Source: JACJWR01 sp963752505
GTDB lineage: Bacteria > Actinomycetota > Actinomycetes > S36-B12 > UBA10799
Assembly: GCA_963752505.1 (NCBI GenBank)
Contig: CAVVYM010000004.1
Location: forward strand, 124,001 to 188,000
Length of the DNA stretch: 64,000 nt
Reading direction: 5' to 3'
Every line of letters starts with the position of its first letter. Positions within the stretch are counted from its first letter, which is position 1. The notes under the pieces were generated by a model. It was not told where the DNA came from, ran no database searches, and worked only from the letters and a program-made list of their open reading frames with translations. A program made the position numbers and the translations under genes. Below, one piece after another: positions 1 through 8,058 of this stretch.

Positions 1-114
1 TACTCCGAGTTGGTGTGCGGTCGGCGACCTAGTGCGCAATCCAGATCTGCCCTTGCCACCGCGGAAGGTCGTTGTCCGGCCCATCGCCCGGCTCCGGTAG
101 CCTTATGCCGCTGG
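1..114. other. Window edge, no gene seen
   Basis: No open reading frame, RNA gene or clear repeat is visible here. The stretch is the 5' flank of the tRNA-Ser gene and presumably holds its promoter, but I cannot point to a convincing -35/-10 pair. Confidence 0.5.
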
Positions 115-205
115 GGAGGCGTCGCCTAGTCCGGTCTATGGCGCCCGCCTGCTAAGCGGGTTTGGGGCTACAACCCCATCGAGGGTTCAAATCCCTCCGC
201 CTCCG
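115..205 (+). tRNA. tRNA-Ser (GCT)
   Basis: The acceptor arms GGAGGCG (115-121) and CGCCTCC (198-204) pair perfectly, with discriminator G205. The anticodon stem CCCGC/GCGGG encloses a 7-base loop with anticodon GCT at 151-153. A long variable arm (GGGG...CCCC) gives the 91-nt length typical of a class II serine tRNA. The T-arm holds GGTTCAAATCC. No CCA is encoded. It reads AGC/AGT codons. Confidence 0.95.
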
Positions 206-257
206 CGCACATCGAGGGGTGGTCCCAAGTGGATCACCCCTCGATTCCTGCGTGGGG

Positions 258-1451
258 TCAGCAGCCGGTGACGCGAACGCTCGTGGTGGTGGAGCCGTAG
301 ATGTTCGTCGCGACGAGCGAGAGGCTCGAGTTGGGCTCGCACACCCCCGCCGGCACTGTGAGTGTGGTCTGCATGGGCCCGGCGCCGCCGCCAGTGAATC
401 CGCCGCTCCAGGGCAGCACAGTAGTTGCGGTTCCTACGGGGCTGCGGCTGACGAATTCCACCCGAGACTCCACGACGGGCGGAACGGATGCGGGTTGGAA
501 CCATGTCAGGGTCAGTTTGCCGTCCACTTCGTTGGCTCGAACGTCCTTCGCTCCGATCGGGCGATCCATGCAACCTGCCTCGGCGCCAACCAATCGCAGC
601 CCCGCCGTATCACCTGCGGCGAACCCCGCTGCATCCTCCTCGGTGACCACCTCGTGCATCACCTGGGTTGGGTCGTCCACGTGGTCGATGCCTAGCACGT
701 GGCCGATCTCATGGATGTAGAGCGCCTCACGCAACTCTCCCGAGGTCTCGGTGCCGATGACACCGCTGATGTCGCCCCTGAATGCCGCTGGGATCGTCTC
801 CTCGGAATCGGCTTGATACAGCATCGTGCCCTCTCCGGACACGGTGCTTCCCGGCGCGAAAGTGAGATTGACGTTGACCATTGGCGTTTCGCCGGGGAGA
901 ACCCGTCTGAAGGGGATGCCGGACGCGATGGATGCCTTGGCGAAGGAACTTGTGAGCCGCTGCTCTTCCTCGGGTGGCAGCGGCAGGAGCGGACCCCAGG
1001 TGATGACGCGGCACGGATTCCAGCGCACCGGATTCGTCGCCGAACCAGATTGGATCGCGTAGGCGTTCGGATCACCCGCGGCCACCAACGGGGGGCTGTC
1101 AAAGCGGTAGGCGACCGCCACGCCGGCGTGCACGTTGGGCGCAATACGGACGGTCTGGTCCGAGATCTGGGGAACGAGCGAGCCGAAGGGGTTGGGCATT
1201 GTCGCGGCGCTCACGGTGTAATCGCCGGGCCGAAGGTTGCGCAGCACGGTGGAGCGGTCGGTTTCCACGCGGTAGCCGTCGGGGCCTGAGACCACGATCG
1301 GAGTGTCGATGTCGCCGGGGGCATCGGCCACGGTAACCGTCAGCGATCCTGGCCCGTTGATGGTCGCCGCCGCGGCAGGGCCACCCGCTGCCAGCGTCGC
1401 CCCGAGGACGGCTGCCATCGCTAGCGCCGGGGCCACCTTCGTGCGGATCAC
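258..1451 (-). CDS. Secreted zinc metalloprotease (metzincin/matrixin-like)
   Basis: This 397-residue protein is predicted to be an exported peptidase. An N-terminal signal peptide (about residues 1-29) ends in a Pro-Ala-rich cleavage region. The central domain carries the metzincin zinc motif HEIGHVLGIDH (H247, E248, H251, H257) and a downstream Met-turn near M265. A prealbumin-like beta domain lies before it and a fibronectin-III-like segment after it. I chose the GTG at 1451 because GGGAGGTG lies just upstream and the signal peptide begins there; a start at 1589 would add 46 residues unlike a signal sequence. The substrate is unknown. Confidence 0.82.
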   Translation of the reverse strand: MIRTKVAPALAMAAVLGATLAAGGPAAAATINGPGSLTVTVADAPGDIDTPIVVSGPDGYRVETDRSTVLRNLRPGDYTVSAATMPNPFGSLVPQISDQTVRIAPNVHAGVAVAYRFDSPPLVAAGDPNAYAIQSGSATNPVRWNPCRVITWGPLLPLPPEEEQRLTSSFAKASIASGIPFRRVLPGETPMVNVNLTFAPGSTVSGEGTMLYQADSEETIPAAFRGDISGVIGTETSGELREALYIHEIGHVLGIDHVDDPTQVMHEVVTEEDAAGFAAGDTAGLRLVGAEAGCMDRPIGAKDVRANEVDGKLTLTWFQPASVPPVVESRVEFVSRSPVGTATTVLPWSGGFTGGGAGPMQTTLTVPAGVCEPNSSLSLVATNIYGSTTTSVRVTGC

Positions 1452-1614
1452 GAGCGCACCTCCCTGCGGCGACGTTTGGGCCGTGCCCAAGAGGATACGC
1501 GGAATCCGCGTCGATTGGTATCGGCGAATCACGCTGTGCATACCAACGGGCACACCAGGGGGAATCGAGGTGAACGGCTGCGCTAGCATTGCCGCGGGCC
1601 GTGTGGTGGCCCGG

Positions 1615-1690
1615 GCGCCCGTAGCTCAACGGATAGAGCATCTGACTACGGATCAGAAGGTTAGGGGTTCGAATCCCTTCGGGCGCGCCA
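1615..1690 (+). tRNA. tRNA-Arg (ACG)
   Basis: The acceptor GCGCCCG (1615-1621) pairs with CGGGCGC (1680-1686), followed by G and an encoded CCA. The anticodon stem TCTGA/TCAGA encloses loop CTACGGA with anticodon ACG. The T-arm GGTTCGAATCC is intact. It reads CGN codons, presumably with inosine at position 34. The 3' half is repeated in degenerate form at 5041-5077. Confidence 0.96.
1651..1690 (+). repeat. tRNA-Arg 3' half, possible attachment-site copy 1
   Basis: The last 40 bases of tRNA-Arg recur at 5041-5077 with 34 of 36 aligned bases identical plus one inserted G. The 3' ends of tRNA genes are the usual target of tyrosine integrases, so this could be the left border of an old island. 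No integrase lies between the copies, and tRNA duplication and decay is the alternative. Confidence 0.4.
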
Positions 1691-1741
1691 CCTGAATGTG
1701 GCCGTGACCAGCGCGGATGCGTGTGTGGCGTGCGCGGCTTC

Positions 1742-2395
1742 TCAGGGGTCCTGGTCGTGATGGTCGCCAGGAGCGGTTGCCCCGCGCTTCAGGCTGACCT
1801 TCGCAGTGCCGAGCAGCACCTTCACGATGAAGCCGACAAGCACCACGTTGAGGATCATTTGGACGGTGACGGCGGCCCGGGTGGCATCGGTGGTCGCCGT
1901 GATGTCTCCGAAACCGACGGTTGCGAAGACCGTGACGGTGAAGTAGAGCGCCGCCATCCGGCTGAGCGGTTCGGAGAACGCCTGTGGCGTCGAAGAATCG
2001 AAGTACAGGTAGGCCAGCGAGGTAAGGACGATGAACAGGGTGCCCACGATCACGAGGGCCTCCAACGTGCGCAGCTCTGGCAGGTTGGAGGAGAGGATCG
2101 CCCGCAGTTGCCACGCGAGTACAGCAATGAAGGCGACCAGGCAGAGAATCGGTCCGACGAAGTCGCGCCAGGAACTCGGAAGAGCATCGATGGGCCACAC
2201 GAAGTACAGCGCAACGAGGGCCGTGGTGAGCAGTATCTCCCGTACCCCTGCCCAGAGCAGCACCCGTCGCCGACGGTGAGGTTCAAGGCTGCGCAGGCGT
2301 TGCGGGGAGGCGCCCACCGATTCGGGCTTCGATCTCGATGTCACGTCTCGCCGTCCTCGGGTGATTGTCGGCAGCCGCCGATCTGCTCTCTGCAT
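1742..2395 (-). CDS. Two-pore-segment potassium channel family protein (Ion_trans_2)
   Basis: The 217-residue protein has about four hydrophobic segments (roughly 52-66, 81-98, 111-131, 178-195) and a pore loop with the potassium selectivity filter TVGFGD at 159-164. This fits a small Ion_trans_2-family channel with no recognisable cytosolic RCK/TrkA domain. The C-terminus is short and charged. The start is uncertain: the ATG at 2395 abuts GGGAGG with no spacing, whereas an in-frame GTG at 2344 has a GAGGACGGCGAG tract upstream. It lies downstream of the DM13 gene on the same strand. Confidence 0.8.
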   Translation of the reverse strand: MQRADRRLPTITRGRRDVTSRSKPESVGASPQRLRSLEPHRRRRVLLWAGVREILLTTALVALYFVWPIDALPSSWRDFVGPILCLVAFIAVLAWQLRAILSSNLPELRTLEALVIVGTLFIVLTSLAYLYFDSSTPQAFSEPLSRMAALYFTVTVFATVGFGDITATTDATRAAVTVQMILNVVLVGFIVKVLLGTAKVSLKRGATAPGDHHDQDP

Positions 2396-2444
2396 CCTCC
2401 CATCAGAGGCCGGTCGTTGTTCGCTTGTTCTCGGTCCGACCTAC

Positions 2445-3062
2445 TCAGGCGGGTTGCAGTTGGACCGCACCGAAGGAGACGTTGAAGCGGTCGCACCAGA
2501 TGCTGAGGCTGGTCAGTTGCGAGAGGTCGGCCTCGGCCGGGATCGTGTAGTTCTGGGAACCCTGGTTGCCCTTCAGGGCTCCCAGGTCGATCCACTGTCC
2601 GTCGTCGAAGACACCCCAGCCGTCAACTCCTTCGATAACGGGCGCGTCGGTGAGCCACACTTTCAGGTCGGGACCGTTGGAGGTGTCCAAATTCTCGATA
2701 CGCAGCACCCTGGAGCCATCGGGAAGTTCGAAGACCTGTGCCGTGCCCGTCGTGGCGTGCTCATGGCTGATGAACGATCCGTCAAGCAGTAGCACCGGCT
2801 CGATCGGGGCAGCCGACTCTGGCGATGCCGTCGCAGATTCGTTCGGTTCGGAGGAAGCCGGAGCAGTGGATTCGATGCTGTCAGCCACCGGGAAGGCCTC
2901 ATCGACTTGCGCATCGACGAACAGCTTCCAGGGCTGAAACAACGCGAGGCCGACGATCGCGGCGGCTGCCGCGACGAGGCCGATGGGAACCAGAACTCGG
3001 GGGCGCAACAACCGGCGCGGTCCTGATGCCTGGGGCTGTTGACTTGTGGTCGGATCCGTCAT
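2445..3062 (-). CDS. Membrane-anchored DM13 domain protein
   Basis: The 205-residue protein has a cytoplasmic N-terminus, one transmembrane helix (about 24-43), an acidic Ser/Thr/Pro-rich linker and a C-terminal DM13 domain (about 95-203). Typical DM13 blocks are visible: the Gly-Thr-Ala core, DGSRVLRIENL, GPDLKVWL, LGALKGNQGSQNY, and a late WCDRF cysteine. DM13 domains are proposed to bind redox cofactors or take part in extracytoplasmic electron transfer, but the role is unproven. It is 49 bp upstream of the channel gene. No strong ribosome site precedes the ATG. Confidence 0.8.
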   Translation of the reverse strand: MTDPTTSQQPQASGPRRLLRPRVLVPIGLVAAAAAIVGLALFQPWKLFVDAQVDEAFPVADSIESTAPASSEPNESATASPESAAPIEPVLLLDGSFISHEHATTGTAQVFELPDGSRVLRIENLDTSNGPDLKVWLTDAPVIEGVDGWGVFDDGQWIDLGALKGNQGSQNYTIPAEADLSQLTSLSIWCDRFNVSFGAVQLQPA

Positions 3063-3221
3063 GCACCGGCGAACAAGCCTGATCGAGCTGCTATTCCTGA
3101 TCCGGCGAGAGGGTGGGGGCGCGTATTCCCACCTGTCGTCGTTCTCGGAGGTTCTTGCCGAGGCCGAAGTCGGGATCCAACTCTGACGGCAGCAGCGCCG
3201 CCGCCGGCCCCGCCGACGCGG

Positions 3222-4184
3222 TCAGGAGCCGAGGACGCCAGAGACCACCCAGAAGACTCCAACGCTTGCCGCGTAGAGCGCGACCACCACGATCGCACCA
3301 AGCAAAGTCCTCCGCGAGGCCTCTTCAGTCGGGGGGACGAGCCACCATCTCAGGAGTCGTGAGGCCCAGGGGATCAGCAGGAAGCCGGTCAGCGCCACAC
3401 TTACCGCGTTGCCGGCGAAGGTGGCCAGTGCGGTTCCCCATGAGGCCAACCACTGGTTGAGCGTGAAGATCTCCAGCATCACCACCGGGTAGAGCACGAG
3501 CAGCACGATGGCGCTCAGCTTCCAAGCGGGCGGTGGTCGAAGGCCGGACTCCGCAGAGGCGAACCAACTCTCGAACGCGCTTTGGGATGGACGAACGTCG
3601 AATCGCTCCACGTGTTTGTTGCTTTCGGCGAGCAGAGTTTTGCGTTCTGGGCTGTGCATCCAGGCACGCAGCTTTTCCTCGCCTTCGAAAGCGATGATCG
3701 ACACCCATTCGTCGTTCACACCGTCGATCGGCGCTTGGATGTGCTGACCCAGGAAGCCGGGGAACTCTTGCTCGCGCGAGAGCATGGTCGCCTGCCACTG
3801 CCGGAACCACTCCTCGGAACCGGGCTTCACTCGGGTGGTGATGGTTGACGTCGCCACCTGTGCTTGTTCGATCGGAATCCGTACCACGCTCCGTCGACCT
3901 GCAGTGGCCAGGCACGATTGTTCGGCGCGCAAGAGTTCGGCGAACGCGGCGCTGTCCATCCAGGCAGTCGCATGGCCCACCGACTTGAATCTTCGAACCA
4001 CCGTCTGCTGGGTGCTGTCGCTGCCGGCGTGGACGTCGTACCCGAGGTAGCCGGGTTGGTGGATCAGGGCGAGGCTGGCCTCCGCCTGGGCTGCTGCGAA
4101 GTCCTGGACGCGATCTGGTCGCAGCGCGGCTTGAAGCACGACCAAAGCACCATCGCCGGATGCCGAGTTCAGGTAAGGATGCAT
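3222..4184 (-). CDS. Antibiotic-biosynthesis-monooxygenase-like (ABM) membrane protein
   Basis: About 320 residues. The N-terminal 200 residues look like two ferredoxin-like dimeric alpha/beta barrels of the ABM type, with repeated elements such as FPGFLGQHI and WVSIIAFEGEEKLRAW. The C-terminal 110 residues hold three to four hydrophobic helices. This architecture is seen in a family annotated as ABM-domain or putative membrane proteins of unknown function. I place the start at the ATG at 4184, 25 bp after the deaminase gene. No clear ribosome site is present, so it may rely on translation from the upstream gene. Confidence 0.72.
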   Translation of the reverse strand: MHPYLNSASGDGALVVLQAALRPDRVQDFAAAQAEASLALIHQPGYLGYDVHAGSDSTQQTVVRRFKSVGHATAWMDSAAFAELLRAEQSCLATAGRRSVVRIPIEQAQVATSTITTRVKPGSEEWFRQWQATMLSREQEFPGFLGQHIQAPIDGVNDEWVSIIAFEGEEKLRAWMHSPERKTLLAESNKHVERFDVRPSQSAFESWFASAESGLRPPPAWKLSAIVLLVLYPVVMLEIFTLNQWLASWGTALATFAGNAVSVALTGFLLIPWASRLLRWWLVPPTEEASRRTLLGAIVVVALYAASVGVFWVVSGVLGS

Positions 4185-4209
4185 GTCGGATTGCCGAGTT
4201 GTGGTCCGA

Positions 4210-4776
4210 CTAATAGGGATGCTTGTCGGTTTTCTCCTGCCAAGCGCGGTAGGCGGCGACCCCAGACTGCTCGCCGATGCGTTGGATCGGGATGCGGCGC
4301 TCACTGAGCGGTTTCGCGAAATCTTCGTACTGGAAGGCGTCGTCGAATCCGATCTCGCGGGTCTGTTCCACGCTGCACGCGTAGTAGAGCTTGCTGATGC
4401 GCGCCCAGTAGATCGCGCCCATGCACATTGGACAGGGAAAGCCGCTCGCGTAGATTTCGTAGCCCTGCAGCATCTGAGCGCGCTCAGGCATCGGATCCGG
4501 CGAACCCGGCTCGCGCGGAACCAACGTGAGGGTGGATTCGTCCTGCTGCGTCTCGGAGATGCTGGGGGCATAGGGGTTGATCACCTGCACCGCTTTGCGG
4601 ATCGCCTGCACTTCGGCGTGGGCGGTGATGTCGCCCGTGAGCAACACCGTGTTGCTGGCTGACGCGACAACTTCGCCATCTTTGGCAATCACCGCACCGA
4701 AGGGGCCTCCCCACCCCAATCGAGCTGAACGTTCGGCCAGGGATGCGCTCAGGGCCATCAATTCCTCGGGCTTCAT
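4210..4776 (-). CDS. Cytidine/guanine deaminase family protein
   Basis: The 188-residue protein belongs to the CMP/dCMP deaminase superfamily of zinc-dependent amine hydrolases. The signature is clear: HAEVQAIR supplies the first zinc ligand and catalytic Glu, and PCPMCMGAIYW supplies the paired cysteines. Length and the MCMGAIYWARI block resemble bacterial guanine deaminase (GuaD-like) or tRNA-adenosine-deaminase relatives, so the substrate is a nucleobase by inference only. The ATG at 4776 is preceded by GGAAGAGG; an upstream extension to 4971 lacks family similarity. It seems to be the first gene of a pair with the ABM membrane protein. Confidence 0.85.
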   Translation of the reverse strand: MKPEELMALSASLAERSARLGWGGPFGAVIAKDGEVVASASNTVLLTGDITAHAEVQAIRKAVQVINPYAPSISETQQDESTLTLVPREPGSPDPMPERAQMLQGYEIYASGFPCPMCMGAIYWARISKLYYACSVEQTREIGFDDAFQYEDFAKPLSERRIPIQRIGEQSGVAAYRAWQEKTDKHPY

Positions 4777-5223
4777 GGAACCTCTTCCGTTGGATGCGCT
4801 TTCGTGTATAGCAGCCTCGGCTGAAGCTGGGCAACCTCGCCGGTCGGCGATCACATCCCCTATGGGGTGCAGTCGATCACTCACTCCCGGGCGGTCACCA
4901 GGACGGTCGTGAGTCAAATTGCGAGTTGGTACTGCGATCCGCTGCGGATCCCCACGTCCTCCCCTCTTCATTTACGCAGGTAGGACCGGGTTTGTGCAAA
5001 CAGCCACGAACTGCTGAGAACAGTGGCAGAGCTGACGACAGATCAGAAGATGAGGGGTTCGAATCCGCTTCGGGCGCACTGGCGTTTCTGATGCAGGCAC
5101 AGGTCAGGGGTCATTTCCGGTCTGGCCAGAAATGTGGGAGCATGTCGCAGGCTGGCGACGAACCGGCGCAGTGGACCCATGGCCTGAGGCATTGATACTT
5201 GGCGCGCGGGAAAGGTATCCGAC
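4777..5223. other. 447-bp intergenic region with decayed tRNA
   Basis: No protein gene is supported here. It holds the promoter side of the deaminase gene, the degenerate tRNA-Arg fragment, and the leader of the SAP-domain gene, with an imperfect palindrome ATTTCCGGTCTGGCCAGAAAT near 5114. Confidence 0.5.
5041..5077 (+). pseudogene. Degenerate tRNA-Arg 3' half (pseudo-tRNA or att copy 2)
   Basis: This stretch matches the tRNA-Arg(ACG) 3' half, including the anticodon-stem strand ATCAG, the T-arm GGTTCGAATCC and acceptor CGGGCGC, with two substitutions and one inserted G in the T-arm stem. Sequence just upstream (about 5020-5040) looks like a decayed D-arm and anticodon loop, so it may be a dead tRNA copy rather than a bare attachment site. 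The inserted G and broken loop make a functional tRNA unlikely. Confidence 0.6.
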
Positions 5224-5790
5224 TTGACAGCAGAGGAGCGGCCCGCGCTCACCGCCGACATGGCAGCGGCAGAGTTTGAACGCTGGTATTGGACGAAGGT
5301 CGAGGTGACTCGGTTCGCCTCGAGTCTCGGGCTCCGGTCCTCTGGTGGCAAACAGGATGTTGCTGATCGGATCTCACGGCGGCTGGCCGGGGCCACCATT
5401 TCGGCAGCGAACGGACCGGACCCACGAAAGTCCGTCGATCTGCTGACTGGAACGCTCACCCTCGAGACGGCGATCCCGGAAGGCCAACGGTGCACTGCTC
5501 ATGTGCGCGCTTTCATGGCTTCGCATTGTGGGCCGGACTTCAAATTTGACGGGCACATGCGCGAGTTCTTCGCTCAAGGCGGCGGCAAGACTCTTGGGGA
5601 CGCCGTCCAGCGGTGGAAGGAAACACGCGATGCTCCCCGGCGTCCGATCGATAGCCAGTTCGAGTGGAACACGTTTGTCAGGGCCTACCGCGAATCCCAT
5701 CCACACGCCAGTCACGATGCTGTGGCCGCCGCGTGGTCACGGTATCGCGGCCTACCGAAGGACAAGCGTCCGCCGGTGCGGGACGCCTGA
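5224..5790 (+). CDS. SAP domain / DUF6434-like protein
   Basis: The 188-residue protein has an N-terminal SAP-type helix-extension-helix segment (about 21-54, with RFASSLGLRSSGGKQDVADRI), a motif that commonly binds nucleic acid. The C-terminal half contains FEWNTFVRAYRESHPHAS and AAAWSRYRGLP, matching what I recall of DUF6434 companions to bacterial SAP domains. Function is unknown. The likely start is TTG at 5224 with GGAAAGG upstream; an ATG at 5260 would shorten it by 12 residues. It sits just beyond the decayed tRNA. Confidence 0.68.
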   Translation: MTAEERPALTADMAAAEFERWYWTKVEVTRFASSLGLRSSGGKQDVADRISRRLAGATISAANGPDPRKSVDLLTGTLTLETAIPEGQRCTAHVRAFMASHCGPDFKFDGHMREFFAQGGGKTLGDAVQRWKETRDAPRRPIDSQFEWNTFVRAYRESHPHASHDAVAAAWSRYRGLPKDKRPPVRDA

Positions 5791-5812
5791 CCCAGCCCCG
5801 CGGGCGTGAGGC

Positions 5813-7225
5813 TCAGTCGGAGAAGTTTGTCTGGGGCAATGCTTCGATGAGTGCGTAGTCGTCACGTGCGGGGTGGGCCGCGCCCATCGGCCCGGCGGCC
5901 ATCGACCTGACCAGGTTGGTCGTGACGGTTGAGGTGAAGGCCGTTGTCTCCGGTGTCATGCCGCCTCGATCGGCGCCAGCCAAGGCAGGTCCCCAATTCA
6001 TGGTTCCGGTGGCGAAGACCCCCGCGCCGCTTCCCGTCGTGTAATACGTCATGGTCGACCAACTGATCCCGCCTTCGCACGCGGTCTCGGACAGCGCGGG
6101 CACCTGGATCGGGCGGGGAGTGTCGGCCCGGGCGAAGGCCCGGTCGGACTCGATACCTATGAGTCCGGGAATGATGCTGCCGGGTTCAACGCCGGTTCCG
6201 TTGAACAGGAAGAACGCGGGGTCGATGATGTTCGCGCTCCCACGGGAGGGATAGCAGTCGTACATCTGGCCCAGCACGCTCACCTCCGGCATCGGTGACG
6301 GGTAGTCCCGAAAACGTGCTGTCGTTTCCGGTGAATCCTGCACGGGATCAAGGCTGGAACTCTTGTATCCGACCACCATGCGATTCTCGCCGCCCACACC
6401 CGGCGCAAGCCGCACCCGCCAGTAGCCCGCGTTGGCACCCAGGAAGGCCAGGTCCGAACCGGCGTCGCGCGCATCGAGCAACGCCTGCCGGTAGCTCACT
6501 GTCCAGTACTCATCGTGGCCGTTGCTGATGGCGCCTTCGCTCCCGACGAGGCTGGCAGGAGCCGACGCGACCGCGCTCACACTGGTGTAGCCGACGGGCA
6601 CCCCGCTGGCCTCCAGGTTGCGGACGATCGGAACGTCGAACTCGTTCCAGATTTCCCACTCGCTGCTGTAGGGCCGATCAAACGAGACACCGTAGGAGCG
6701 GTCGTTGAATCCACCAGGACCGCGGTAGAGGCTCCGGCCACCCCAATTGTTGTAGGCCTGCCAGGTCAAGTCACCGGCGATGAACGCCACCGTGCCGGTG
6801 AGGTCGGCGCTACGCACGACCAGTGGGATGTTCTTGGCGGTGCCTTCGGCCGAGACCTGCACCAGGTAGAAGCCGGCTGGCCACGAAGCGGTGTCGAGCT
6901 GAGTGGTGGCTGGCCACGCGGCCACGCTCGCGAGCAACTCGGGATCCACCTGCGCCGCGGCGTTCACGCGGCTGGTCTGCAGCACCGTGGCTTCGCCCAC
7001 CTGAGCGCCGCCGATGCCGCCGTAGTCGCCGATGCGATAGACCGTCACGGTCGTAGGTCCGTCGGCGGAGACATGCAGCGGCAGCGGTTCGCCCGGGAGC
7101 AGAGTGGAAGCGCCGAGGTATGCACCCCATTGTTCGCCGAGGGCTCGCACATCGTCAGGAATCTGCCACCCAGCCGATGGCGTGACAGCGACCACTGGCA
7201 CTGCCCACTGGCTATGGCTTTTCAC
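5813..7225 (-). CDS. N,N-dimethylformamidase beta-subunit-like domain protein
   Basis: The 470-residue protein matches the C-terminal domain of the dimethylformamidase large subunit family, a beta-rich region followed by a glutamine-amidotransferase-like fold. Recognisable blocks are YNNWGGRSLY, SNGHDEYWT and FLGANAGYWRVRL. Unlike true dimethylformamidase, no small subunit is encoded nearby, so the substrate is unknown. The GTG at 7225 has no ribosome site, but TACACT lies at 7232-7237 with a start-point spacing that fits a leaderless transcript. It is convergent with the SAP gene. Confidence 0.78.
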   Translation of the reverse strand: MKSHSQWAVPVVAVTPSAGWQIPDDVRALGEQWGAYLGASTLLPGEPLPLHVSADGPTTVTVYRIGDYGGIGGAQVGEATVLQTSRVNAAAQVDPELLASVAAWPATTQLDTASWPAGFYLVQVSAEGTAKNIPLVVRSADLTGTVAFIAGDLTWQAYNNWGGRSLYRGPGGFNDRSYGVSFDRPYSSEWEIWNEFDVPIVRNLEASGVPVGYTSVSAVASAPASLVGSEGAISNGHDEYWTVSYRQALLDARDAGSDLAFLGANAGYWRVRLAPGVGGENRMVVGYKSSSLDPVQDSPETTARFRDYPSPMPEVSVLGQMYDCYPSRGSANIIDPAFFLFNGTGVEPGSIIPGLIGIESDRAFARADTPRPIQVPALSETACEGGISWSTMTYYTTGSGAGVFATGTMNWGPALAGADRGGMTPETTAFTSTVTTNLVRSMAAGPMGAAHPARDDYALIEALPQTNFSD

Positions 7226-7231
7226 AACCCG

Positions 7232-7237
7232 AGTGTA
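7232..7237 (-). promoter_or_regulatory. Candidate -10 box for leaderless transcript
   Basis: On the minus strand TACACT is followed after six bases by the GTG start of the dimethylformamidase-like gene. A start site 7 bases past the -10 would coincide with the GTG, as in actinobacterial leaderless genes. Confidence 0.45.
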
Positions 7238-7260
7238 GAAAGCACCAGTCCGAGGTCGGG

Positions 7261-8058
7261 CTACAGCACCTTCCCGAGAAACGCCTTCAACCTGGTGCTG
7301 TTGGGATTGGCCAGCAACTCCTTCGGCGGCCCGAAGTCGGCCACGACACCGTCGGCGATGAATCCCAACGTGTCTCCTACCTCCCGGGCGAAGCCGACCT
7401 CGTGGGTCACCACCACCATCGTCATGCCGCTCTCGGCCAGTTGACGCATGACGTCGAGCACATCTCCGACCAGTTCGGGGTCGAGGGCCGATGTGGGCTC
7501 GTCGAACAGCATGAGTTCTGGGTCCATGGCCAACGCCCTGGCGATCGCCACGCGCTGCTGCTGACCGCCCGAGAGTTGCATCGGGTAGGCATCGCCGCGG
7601 TCGCCGAGACCCACCCTGCTGAGCAGTTCCTGTGCCCGCTCGCGCACCTGGTTCTTGTTGCGCTTCTGCACAACCACCGGGCCGGCCATAACGTTCTCGG
7701 CGGCCGTCATGTGGGGAAAGAGGTTGAAGCGCTGGAAAACCATGCCGATGGATCGGCGCTGGGCGGCCACCTCCTTGTCCTTCATCTCGTGAAGTTTCTC
7801 GCCCCTGAGCTTGTAGCCGATCAACTCGCCAGCCACCGACAACTGCCCGGCGTCAATCTTCTCCAGGTGGTTGATGCAGCGCAGGAAGGTGGACTTGCCG
7901 CCCCCGGAGGGCCCGATGATGCAGGCAACCTGGCCGGTCTTGACTTCGAAGTTGATGCCCTTGAGCACTTCATTGCGGCCGAAAGACTTGTGCACTTCAA
8001 CCGCCTCGACCATCACGTCGGGCTTGGGTTTGACCAGTAGGTCCTTGGCCGCGCTCAT
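7261..8058 (-). CDS. Polar amino-acid ABC transporter, ATP-binding subunit
   Basis: The 265-residue cytoplasmic ATPase energises amino-acid uptake. It has Walker A GPSGGGKST, signature LSGGQQQRVAIARAL, Walker B ELMLFDEPTSALDPE and the switch-region H in VVVTHEVGFA. Similarity is to the GlnQ/HisP group. It overlaps the permease gene by 4 bp, and with the binding protein gene forms a three-gene importer operon transcribed on the minus strand. Confidence 0.93.
   Translation of the reverse strand: MSAAKDLLVKPKPDVMVEAVEVHKSFGRNEVLKGINFEVKTGQVACIIGPSGGGKSTFLRCINHLEKIDAGQLSVAGELIGYKLRGEKLHEMKDKEVAAQRRSIGMVFQRFNLFPHMTAAENVMAGPVVVQKRNKNQVRERAQELLSRVGLGDRGDAYPMQLSGGQQQRVAIARALAMDPELMLFDEPTSALDPELVGDVLDVMRQLAESGMTMVVVTHEVGFAREVGDTLGFIADGVVADFGPPKELLANPNSTRLKAFLGKVL

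Noticed and set aside
4185..4571. Upstream extension of the ABM protein gene
   Set aside because: It would be antisense-like shadow of the deaminase coding sequence in another frame; the family sequence begins at the ATG 4184.
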